Shown: one piece after another, positions 1 through 8,024 of the stretch
Position numbering within the stretch: position 1 is the first letter of the stretch
Layout: each line of letters opens with the position of its first letter
Assembly: GCA_022376515.1 (NCBI GenBank)
Contig: WTXI01000488.1
Coordinates: forward strand, 1-22,189
From: Lactifluus volemus
Taxonomy: Eukaryota > Basidiomycota > Agaricomycetes > Russulales > Russulaceae
Length of the DNA stretch: 22,189 nucleotides
Direction: 5' to 3'
Notes under the pieces: model-generated
Databases searched by the model: none
What the model saw: only the letters and a program-made list of their open reading frames with translations
What the model was told of the DNA's origin: nothing
Program-made: the position numbers and the translations under genes

Positions 1-32
1 TTCGTACAAAGGTCCCACTTGGAACCTTAACA
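1..32 (+). repeat. 3' terminal fragment of a family-A LTR
   Basis: These 32 bases match, base for base, the last 32 bases of the two LTRs of copy A (958-989 and 7988-8019) and end in the same TAACA terminus. The next base begins coding sequence of an unrelated chromodomain (element H). So this is the right end of another family-A insertion, either a solo LTR or a full element, lying in the pol gene of H in the same orientation as copy A. The rest lies outside the window, so its type and target duplication cannot be checked; if a 5-bp duplication exists, the right copy is CTAGA at 33-37. Confidence 0.9.
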
Positions 33-203
33 CTAGACGTGAAGAAGCAAAAGGGCAGAGGAGGAGGACTTCAATACCTCGTCCACTGGAAAGGATATCC
101 AAACTCCGACAACACATGGGTCAAGCACAAAGACCTAGACGCCCCAGAACTCCTCAAAGAATACTATCGGAACTCCGCTACGGCTGGACGACCAGAAGTA
201 TAA
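33..203 (+). pseudogene. C-terminal chromodomain fragment of element H pol, 5' part cut off by an LTR
   Basis: The frame starting at 33 reads 56 residues to TAA at 201-203 and contains the core of a chromodomain: LQYLVHWKGY, then DNTWVKHKDL and DAPELLKEYY. This is the W-K-G-Y plus N-T-W pattern of chromoviral Ty3/gypsy integrase tails, which are thought to steer integration to marked chromatin. It is clearly diverged from the chromodomain of copies A and B (YLLKWKGYSAAHNTWEPAEN), so it belongs to another family. Upstream chromodomain residues and the integrase would lie left of the LTR fragment at 1-32. The pol frame stops here, and the next ORF of H begins 74 nt downstream in another frame. 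Confidence 0.85.
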
Positions 204-277
204 ATACAAACCCCACTCCACCGAACATTCCCCATCCCACTACTCCCTTCACCTGACCCACTCACAACTACAGAAAC

Positions 278-386
278 ATGTCCTCTACCTCTTCCCCCAC
301 TACTTCCCCAGTTACTACTGACGCTCCCCTACCCCTCTCACCACCTCCCGACTTCAGTGTTGACCTCGAAGTCACTGAAGGGGGAA
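278..386 (+). pseudogene. 5' part of element H accessory ORF, interrupted by copy A
   Basis: An ATG at 278 (context AAACATGT) opens a Ser/Thr/Pro-rich stretch of 36 codons plus one base up to 386, where the LTR of copy A begins. In the same frame an upstream stop lies at 254-256, so this is a separate ORF and not a continuation of pol (which stops at 203). Removing 387-8024 joins base 386 to 8025 in frame with the long ORF ending at 9520. The undisrupted ORF would be 1605 nt, or 534 residues. Codons past 386 are LTR sequence and are not part of the original protein. Low-complexity Pro/Ser-rich sequence makes the N-terminus uninformative as to function. Confidence 0.8.
382..386 (+). repeat. 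Target-site duplication of copy A, left copy (GGGAA)
   Basis: GGGAA at 382-386 directly precedes the 5' LTR. The same five bases follow the 3' LTR at 8020-8024. A 5-bp duplication is the normal length for Ty3/gypsy integrases, and it fixes the element ends at 387 and 8019. Confidence 0.95.
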
Positions 387-662
387 TGTTATGGACTGAC
401 ACGTGTTTGCTGACTCATACTATACATTTTCGGACTGCTGACTCATTTGACTCCCTTGCTTATGTGAACGGACTGCCGATCGCTTTGTTTCAGATCGCTT
501 ACCTATCTTTCTCACGATACAGCCTTGTACAGCACCGTACAGCCTCAAGCAACAGCCACATGCACAGGATGACTTGCTGATTCCTGAAACATGTTTCAAA
601 CCCTGAAAGCTGTACGAAGGTTACAGCCCCTACGACTGTGTACATAGCCGCGTCTTCTTCTC

Positions 663-704
663 TATATAAACCCTGTACTTTCTGCCCTAGAGACCTTAAG
701 TCTC
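663..704 (+). promoter_or_regulatory. Core promoter of the copy A LTR: TATA box and start-site palindrome
   Basis: TATATAAA at 663-670 is followed 20 nt later by GAGAC-CTTAA-GTCTC (690-704), a 5-bp inverted repeat around CTTAA. The self-primer sequence begins at 698, about 35 nt from the start of the TATA box, a sensible distance for an RNA 5' end. The same arrangement is seen in copies B and C. The exact start is inferred, not shown. Confidence 0.7.
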
Positions 705-709
705 AGTTT
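698..709 (+). promoter_or_regulatory. Self-primer in R (RNA 5' end region), copy A
   Basis: AAGTCTCAGTTT is the exact reverse complement of 991-1002, 1 nt downstream of the 5' LTR. In the Tf1/sushi lineage the first nucleotides of the RNA anneal to the primer-binding site and are cleaved to prime minus-strand DNA. The position here, just after the TATA box, fits that model. It is conserved in copy C (18135-18146). Confidence 0.75.
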
Positions 710-860
710 TGTTTCGCAATCCAAGTCTTCTATCTATTAGAACCTTGCTTGCCTAGAAGCATCAGACCTGAGAGAACCCTCTTGACATCACGCTCTTCGA
801 CTTCTTGACACTTTGGTCTTACCCCTAAGCCCAAAGCCCTTGACCTCTGAAAACGCTCTT

Positions 861-927
861 GACTTAGTCGTTTACTAAGTCTCATCTTTATCGAACCTTT
901 GATCTTGACTTGCACGTCTTGCAAGTC
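861..927 (+). other. Two perfect 8-bp hairpins in the RNA leader, copy A
   Basis: GACTTAGT-cgttt-ACTAAGTC (861-881) and GACTTGCA-cgtct-TGCAAGTC (907-927) are perfect 8-bp stems with 5-nt loops, and each is preceded by CTT to give CTTGACTT. Both are unchanged in copy C (18298-18318 and 18344-18364). Conserved paired hairpins in the leader of a retrotransposon RNA are plausible packaging or priming structures, but that role is inference. Confidence 0.6.
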
Positions 928-990
928 TAGTTCTTGACTTTACGAACGAACGTACACTTCGTACAAAGGTCCCACTTGGAACCTTAACAC

Positions 991-1002
991 AAACTGAGAC
1001 TT
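991..1002 (+). promoter_or_regulatory. Primer-binding site of copy A (self-priming type)
   Basis: AAACTGAGACTT begins 1 nt after the LTR end (989). It does not begin with the TGG typical of sites complementary to a tRNA CCA end. It is exactly complementary over 12 nt to 698-709 in the LTR of the same element. Confidence 0.75.
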
Positions 1003-1036
1003 CTTACTCTCACATTTGTGAACGAACGAACGAACC

Positions 1037-2839
1037 ATGTCAGACAGCTCTAGAGGCAGTCCATATGGAAGATTCACCGCGTTAGCCGAAGAATCTCCTG
1101 AACAAGATCGCCCTACACAAGGCGATGACGACGATGACGAAGCCCTTGCGCAGGCCGCTGGGACTAGACTCCGCGCCCACTCCCATACCCCATGATCTCG
1201 CTTGAACAAGCAATTGAACAAGTGAAACAACCTGTGACCCCATCTGACTCTGGAAGTGGCGAAGAACCGAACTACAACATAGCTATGGACCTTCTACCCG
1301 AAAGTCCTACTGACGAACAGCTTGAGCAAATGAGAAAAATATTTGCTAAGCAACCAACGCCTGAACCAGTACCCGACCCAAACGCCCCGCTTACCCCTAA
1401 GGAACTCCTCGCCCTAAATACTATATTCAAATCCAAAGCCCCTGCTTCCACAAGCACCTCACCTATCCAATCCCTCGCAGCACGAGCTTTTCACGCAGCT
1501 GCACAAGGAGTTGCGGGCTATGCCCTACTTCCCCCTTTCCAAATCGCCTCAGCAACCGCTACAGTAACACCCACCGCTTCAGCCCTCTTTTCCCAGCCTA
1601 AAGGAAAAGGAAAGAAAACCCCACCACGGCAAGTGGTAGTGGAGCAATCTTTAGCGGCGGTGGAGGAGGAGGCGGTGCTCCTGGAGGTAGTGGAGGAGGT
1701 GGAGGCGCACCCGGTAGTCCTGGAGGAGGAGGAGGTGGTGGCGGCGGCGGTGGAGGAGGTGGCGGTGGAGGAGGCGGAGCAGCAGCAGCTCCCCTTCAAC
1801 AAGGCCAAGGATTTGCTCAAATCCCCGCTGCTGGGGAGGGTTAATGGGGATTCCCCCGAAACCCTTTGATGGAAATAGATCACGATCGAAACGATTCATG
1901 GAAATCTTCGAAAATTACCGAAGATTAAACCAAGGAAACCCCGGAATGTCGAACCCTGCAAATCGAATCCTCATGTTCACCACGTTTATGTCTGGACCAC
2001 GTTGCGAAGGCTGGGCCCAAGCACGTCTTAACTCCCTAGGAGGGTACCTAGACCGTGGAGGAGACCCCAACGATCTAGACCTTTGGGTTGGTTTCAAACA
2101 AAGGTTCCTTGAAGACTTCCGAGATGCCGCCGCAAAAGAAGATGCCCTTACAAAGTTCACAAACTTCGGATGGTCGGAGAAATCTAGACGATTACACTAC
2201 CTCGTTCAATGACCTTCTTGAAGAAGCAGGCTTTGAAGCCGATGCCCAAGGACTATTATTCAGTATCGCGCCGGTCTCAAAGAAGCCCTTCACATGACAT
2301 TATGAATCGTGAATGGCCGAAACCAGAAACCCTTGCGGATGGCAGGAAGCGGCACGAAAACACCAGCCGCATGGACAGAACAAAATTGTTCAGAGAACTA
2401 CACGGTGGGGTCACTAGGAACATTACTCAATTACTCGGCAATGCACGAGGACAGCAACAACAACGCCGTCCTCAGCAACCACCACGCCCAGCCCCACGCC
2501 CACAACGCGATCCTGACGCCATGGATGTGGACGTCACTATACCCAAACCACTCGTACCCCTGATCCTGATCGTGAACGCCTTATACGCGAAGGACGTTGT
2601 TTCTATTGTAAAGAACAAGGCCATCTCTCTAGAGAATGCCCTGTCAAAAAGAAACGAAACGCCAACGCCACCGGCAATACGCGTGCTCGTGTTACTGAAA
2701 CATCGAAGTAACAACGAACCCTACCCCTACTTCTTCTAAAGAACTTTCAAATGCAGAAGTCGCTAAAGCTCTCAAAGCTATGTCTGATGACGAACGCGGC
2801 AAACTTGCCGAACTCCTTTCCCAAGATCCGTCTTTTTAA
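1037..2839 (+). pseudogene. gag of copy A, broken by single-base deletions
   Basis: The ATG at 1037 (ACCATGT) follows a GAAC repeat. The reading matches the intact gag of copy C throughout: acidic N-terminus, LEQAIEQVKQP region (1198 onward), Gly-rich tract (about 1640-1790), gag core starting IPPKPFDGNRSRSKRF (1847 onward), CCHC knuckle region (about 2598-2639), and end at TCTTTTTAAA. The frame is lost repeatedly by 1-nt deletions, for example near 1191 (a T missing in CCCCTATG), 1620, 1835, 2163 and 2250, with more in 2330-2710. As a result the Gly-rich tract is now read as Val/Glu and the knuckle is out of frame. A full-length Gag cannot be made from this sequence as given. Confidence 0.9.
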
Positions 2840-2871
2840 AGGGCTCTGATCTCGCCGCCTGGATCCGAGCC
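2833..2871 (+). promoter_or_regulatory. Candidate -1 frameshift signal at the gag/pol junction, copy A
   Basis: TTTTTAA (2833-2839) spans the gag stop. It is followed by a hairpin GGCTC-t-GATC / GATC-c-GAGCC (2842-2871) with a 10-nt loop. It is the same as in copy C except for a single change, which falls in the loop. Confidence 0.55.
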
Positions 2872-5800
2872 TTAGTACCGAATAGCTTGTATTTAAATGC
2901 CATTTCATCAATGGAAGTCCCCATTATTTATTCAAGCTATAACGGCGGAACGAAAGAAGACAAAGCACTTGTTGACAGTGGTGCTACCAGTAATTTTATC
3001 GATCATCGAACGGCAGAAAGATGGCAACTAGGAACAAAAGATCTAGACAAACCAATCCAGATCTTTAACGTTGATGGAACAGAAAACAAACTAGGACGAG
3101 TCACAAAGTTTTCAACTTACGTATCCGTATGGGGAAACTAGAAGAATTACAAAACTTCTTCATCACGGACCTAGGCATGGATCGCGTCATCCTTGGATAT
3201 CCATGGCTAGAAACGTTTAACCCACGACTCAATTGGAAAGACCGAACCCTAGACGATGAAAACCGAAGATTTGCCTCGAGTCCCAATATTACCACGCAGC
3301 AGTTGCTCTCAAAGAAAAAGCTCGAGTTTTACTCGCACGAGCTTTAGAACCTGCTGGAAAATCCCAAGAGTGGGCTATTGCGGACACTGAACGACGCACG
3401 GCTTCCAGTGCTGCTGTCCAAGGAATACCCCTTGAATACCAACGTCACGCCTTTATCTTTGATGAAGAAGCAGCAAAACGCTTCCCTCCTAGCCGAGGAA
3501 AATTCGACATGGAGATAAAGCTAAAACCAGACGCACCTGACATCATTAACTGCAAAGTTTATCCGTTAACTGAAGAAGGAAAGGAAATTACAAAGAAATT
3601 CCTCAAAGAACATCAGGAAAAAGGCTATATCGAGCAAACGGACTCCCCTTGGTCGTCACCCTGGTTCCTTATCCCAAAGCAGATGGAAGTTCTAGACCAG
3701 TTCAAGATTATCGACGCGTTAACGAACATACTATCCCGACGTTTACCCTCTCCCCCGCATCGAAAATCTTCTAGAACAACTCCATGGCATGCGATATTTT
3801 ACTACCCTTGACATTCGATGGGGGTATCACAATATCCGCATCAAGACGAAGACCAATGGAAAGCCGCTTTCAAAACTCCCTATGGTCTTTTTAAGCCTAA
3901 AGTGATGTTCTTTGGACTACGAAACTCACCAGCGGTCTTCCAAAGATTCATGGATGCCGCCTTCGCCGATCTTGTCAACAAATACCCAGGACGCATTCTA
4001 ATCTATATGGATGACGTCCTCATTTGTTCCGACAATCTAGAAGAACTTCGAGAAATCACCCACGCAGTTCTCACACGCGCTCGCGAACTCTCCTTGTTCT
4101 TCAAAGCGTCAAAATGCCACTTTGAGAAAGAACAAGTCAAATACCTCGGTATTGAAGTCCGTGATGGGAAGATAACAATCGACCCGACAAAAAGAAACGG
4201 CCTAGCTAATTGGCCCACCGTCCTTACAAAAGTAGAGGACGTCAGAAGCACCCTTGGCGTCCTTGGCTTTCAACGACCCTTCATCCGTGGCTTTGCCGAC
4301 ATCGCGCGCCCCATTACTGCACTTCTAAAGAAGGGGGTGAAGTTCGACTGGACCGATGAGTGCAGTAATGCCTTAAAAATTTTACTTCAACGCGTGCAAG
4401 AAGACCCAGTCCTATACCGACCCGACTACTCAAAACCCTTTGAACTTGAAGTAGACGCCTCCCAATATGCCACTGGAGCAGTCTACTTCAAAGAGACAAA
4501 GATAACAAACCAAGAGCAGTCGGTTACGACTCACATACCTTCAACGCTGCAGAAAGAAATTATCCAGTTTACGACCGTGAACTCCTAGCAGTCGTCAGAG
4601 GACTCCTTCGCTGGGAACATGTGTTACTATCCTCACCCTTCCCAATCAAAGTATACACCGACCACAACAATCTTCGATTTTATCGCTCACCACGAAACAT
4701 CGCACGAAGAGTAGCACGCTATCTAAGCAAGTTAGCAGAATTTAATTTCGAACTCATCCACAAACCTGGCGCCACAAATCGTGCTGATGCTTTGTCACGA
4801 CATCCCGCCATTCCCAAAGGCGACGACGACAACGAAGACGTTGTGGTGTTACCTGACAAACTCTTCGTTCAAGCAATGGAACTTCACTCCATCGAAGACC
4901 GCGTCTGGCTGCACAAAAGGAAAACGACGACCTCATGAAACAATGGGCCGAGACATCAGCTAGAGCAAGATCACAAAGGACAGTGGTGGAAAGCAGACGC
5001 TCCGGTAGTCCCTGAAGACGACCAACTGAAGAAAGATATACTCTGGCGTTATCACGACCATCAGCTTGCTGGCCATCCAGGCATCGCCAACACCATGATA
5101 GAAGTCTTCCATAACTTCTGGTGGCCTGGACTCAAGCAGTATGTCACACAATACGTCAAGGGATGCGCCACATGCCAGTCAACAAAACCCCTTACCATCG
5201 CCCAAAACCCCCCATCGCTCCCATCGAACCACGAGAACAAGAGCATCTAATGTTCCCTTCCAAGTCGTGGCGATGGATCTTATCACGGATCTTCCCGAGT
5301 CACATGGATATGATTCCATCCTCACAATCGTTGATCATGATTGCACTAAAGCTGCCGTCTTCTTACCATGTACAAAAAAGATCACCACGGAAGAAGTTAT
5401 CGACCTATACATCTCCAACGTTTTTCCGAACTACGGCGTTCCCCGAAGAATCATCTCTGATAGAGATCCCCGCTTCACATCACACCTAGCCACGGGGCTC
5501 TGCCAGAAACTCAAGATATCGCAAAATATCAGTACCGCCTATCACCCTCAAACGGACGGTCAATCGGAAAGAAGCAACCAACGAGTAGAACAATATCTCC
5601 GCATCTATGGCAATGATACATGAATGACTGGTCCACACTTCTACCCATGGCCCAGTTCGTCCATAACTCATGGCCAAACGCCACAACCGGATTTACTCCG
5701 TACGAACTTCTCATCGGATACACCCTCTCGTCGCAACCTCTCGGATCACAAGCCACCTACCCTATGTCAACAAAAGATCCGAAGAACTCAAAAACATCCG

Positions 5801-7383
5801 AGAAAAAGCCCGATCAGCGATGAAACACGCACAAACCCTCCTTCACAAACGCACAGAACACAAGAAGGGTCAACGCCACTACCGAAAATATGCCGTAGGA
5901 GAAAAGGTCTGGCTCGAGGTACAACCTCAAAATGACGCACCTTAGCAGCAAACTAGCCCCAAAACGCTACGGACCTTTACAATCACCAAAGTCATATCAC
6001 CGGTAGTTGTACGCCTCAAACTCCCAGATCGATGGCAGATTCATGATGTGTTTCACACATCACTGATCGCCCCTATACGGAAACACCCGAACATGGTCCG
6101 AACTTCGAACAGCCTGCACCGGAACTTGTAGACGGAGAAGAGGAGTACGAAGTAGAAGCTGTTCTAGGGTCCAGACGTATCGGACCAAAGAACAAAACCA
6201 GACTCCAATATCTCCTAAAGTGGAAAGGCTATTCCGCCGCACACAAACATGGGAACCAGCGAGAATGTTGACGCTCCAGAACTACTCACAGCCTTTTACA
6301 AAGCTCAACCAAAAGCTATAAGAACCCTCTTGCTTCAGCAAGAAACGACATCACCAACTTTCATCCCCACCACTACAACTACCACCACCACACCACCTTT
6401 ACCAAACTCCCTCACAATTCGCTATATGCAACATGTCCCAGCCCAATATGACCTACCCGCACCACGTCCCATCCGCCCGTCCACCCATCGTCCCTCCTCT
6501 ACCAATCATCGTTCGGCCTCTCCACCGTTTATCCCAGTGAGCTATACACGGCGTCCGAGAAACCGCTCCCCGACCCCCGATCTCCCGCCTTATACCCGCG
6601 AATCACGCCGCTCGATGACACCCTCAGAGAGTCGCTCTTCCAGGCCTGTGAATTCGCAGCGTGGGCCATACAGCAACCCAAACCGACAAGTTCGATTTGG
6701 GACTACCTCACACCTCCCTCCGAACGCCATGGACCCCACTCGCCGTCCTCCCACCGCCAACGTGGAACGAGGACCTCCCCGATTTTGTAGACTCCGCGGA
6801 GCGACGCCGCCCCCTCCCCGCCAAACAACCAACTACCATCCTTATCAAACTCACCGGCCTCTAACGTCTGCAACTCGCCCGCCTCATCTGTCTCCCCTAT
6901 CCAGGACGACGAACTCGGATGGGCATTTGATAATGACGGTAACCTGACGACGACCAGTGGCCAGGGAGTACAGTTCATGACGGCGAGGGTGCCCTTCACT
7001 GCAAGACTTGCATGGAACGGGTCGTCAATAGTAGCAGTGGAACCGCCGCTGATTCCGCCGCAGCCCGGATCACGCACACGCCCTATTGTGGTAGATGCAA
7101 GCGACGAAACCCCGGACACGTCTACGTCGACTGCCCCCTCCACAATGGTGCGAATGGTGCGCGACTATGGCCATTCGGCCCTTCATGTCACGAACCCCAC
7201 CAGCAATGCAAGTTCGGAGACTCTTGTAGAGTCCCCCTAGAACACCCTCACTGGCATTGGTCGTGCCCCTACACCGACGACAAGAAGGCTTACCTTTGGT
7301 ACGGCCACGGTGTCGATCGCTCCACGTCTGGCTGGATCAACGCGGAGATGAGTGACTGGGACTATGCTGCTGACCGTGAGTAA
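2838..7383 (+). pseudogene. pol of copy A (protease-RT-RNase H-integrase-chromodomain-zinc module), frameshifted
   Basis: Fragments of one polyprotein occur in order in all three frames. They are protease with LVDSGATS (about 2968-2991), RT N-terminus (3509-3800), RT core with YMDD (4006-4017), RNase H with VDAS (about 4450) and YTDHNNL (about 4654), integrase zinc finger (about 5056-5180), integrase core with SDRDPRF and QTDGQSE (about 5458-5570), GPY/F region (about 5970), chromodomain WKGY (about 6220), a Pro-rich linker, and a Cys/His end (7081-7383). Compared with copies B and C, single missing bases occur near 3115, 3262, 3677, 3738, 3844, 4482, 4905, 5193, 5248, 5617, 5722, 5920, 5975, 6069, 6246 and 6258, and two bases are missing near 4951. 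Most fall in short homopolymers. Substitutions relative to C look mostly synonymous. Confidence 0.9.
7012..7383 (+). pseudogene. 3' Cys/His (zinc-knuckle) end of copy A pol
   Basis: This stretch reads CGRCKRRNPGHVYVDC (CX2CX6HX4C), then the PHQQC...C...VPLEH...C motif, and ends AADRE at TAA 7381-7383. Between them, three single-base deletions (about 7143-7185) relative to copy B cancel each other. The frame is regained, but the second knuckle seen in B (CEWCADYGHSGPSC) is scrambled into NGANGARLWPFGPSC. The segment is the C-terminal end of the pol polyprotein, not an independent gene. Zinc knuckles in retroelements usually bind RNA or DNA; the role at this position is unknown. Confidence 0.75.
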
Positions 7384-7404
7384 ATGCAGGTGGGACTGCG
7401 CCTT

Positions 7405-7417
7405 AGACGGGGGATGG
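7405..7417 (+). promoter_or_regulatory. Polypurine tract of copy A
   Basis: AGACGGGGGATGG directly precedes the 3' LTR and would prime plus-strand DNA. The same sequence stands next to the LTR of copy B on the minus strand (14344-14356). Confidence 0.8.
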
Positions 7418-8019
7418 TGTTATGGACTGACACGTGTTTGCTGACTCATACTATACATTTTCGGACTGCTGACTCATTTGACTCCCTTGCTTATGTGAAC
7501 GGACTGCCGATCGCTTTGTTTCAGATCGCTTACTTATCTTTCTCACGATACAGCCTTGTACAGCACCGTACAGCCTCAAGCAACAGCCACATGCACAGGA
7601 TGACTTGCTGATTCCTGAAACATGTTTCAAACCCTGAAAGCTGTACGAAGGTCACAGCCCCTACGACTGTGTACATAGCCGCGTCTTCTTCTCTATATAA
7701 ACCCTGTACTTTCTGCCCTAGAGACCTTAAGTCTCAGTTTTGTTTCGCAATCCAAGTCTTCTATCTATTAGAACCTTGCTTGCCTAGAAGCATCAGACCT
7801 GAGAGAACCCTCTTGACATCACGCTCTTCGACTTCTTGACACTTTGGTCTTACCCTAAGCCCAAAGCCCTTGACCTCTGAAAACGCTCTTGACTTAGTCG
7901 TTTACTAAGTCTCATCTTTATCGAACCTTTGATCTTGACTTGCACGTCTTGCAAGTCTAGTTCTTGACTTTACGAACGAACGTACACTTCGTACAAAGGT
8001 CCCACTTGGAACCTTAACA
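7418..8019 (+). repeat. 3' LTR of copy A
   Basis: 602 bp, TGTTA...TAACA, nearly identical to 387-989. One C is missing in the run near 7854 and two or so substitutions are visible. The E-box, TGACTCA sites, TATA box and hairpins are all present. Confidence 0.95.
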
Positions 8020-8024
8020 GGGAA
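8020..8024 (+). repeat. Target-site duplication of copy A, right copy (GGGAA)
   Basis: Identical to 382-386. Sequence resumes at 8025 in frame with the element H ORF. Confidence 0.95.

Larger units (their letters stand above)
387..989 (+). repeat. 5' LTR of copy A
   Basis: 603 bp with TGTTA...TAACA ends. U3 carries an E-box CACGTG (400-405) and two TGACTCA sites (411-417, 439-445). A TATA box lies at 663-670, and the predicted RNA start falls around 690-700. R/U5 contains two perfect 8-bp hairpins and repeated CTTGAC motifs. It is about 99.5% identical to the 3' LTR at 7418 and more diverged from the 606-bp LTRs of copies B and C, which share several small indels with each other. Confidence 0.95.
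387..8019 (+). mobile_element. Copy A: complete but frameshifted Ty3/gypsy chromovirus (7.6 kb)
   Basis: The copy has two LTRs (387-989, 7418-8019), each beginning TGTTA and ending TAACA, a flanking GGGAA duplication, a self-priming site after the 5' LTR, gag and pol homologous along their length to copies B and C, and a polypurine tract. The two LTRs differ at only about three places by eye: C/T at 502 versus its partner, T/C at 627 versus its partner, and one C missing from a C-run near 7854. That implies a young insertion. Internally, however, gag and pol are broken by many single-base deletions. The element sits inside the accessory ORF of H, same strand. Confidence 0.95.

Noticed and set aside
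387..580. ORF reading into the LTR (also at 7384-7611), giving a shared 64-residue peptide
   Set aside because: It is simply the U3 region read in one frame, with different upstream sequence in each copy; in B and C LTRs the frame is changed by indels. Not a gene.
1518..1883. Antisense Ser/Thr-rich ORF opposite gag (similar one at 19018-19254)
   Set aside because: It is the complement of the Gly-rich tract; low complexity makes it open by chance.
6249..6947. Possible separate Pro/Arg-rich gene in copy A
   Set aside because: It is a shifted frame of the linker after the chromodomain; the frame that agrees with copy B pol is the real one.
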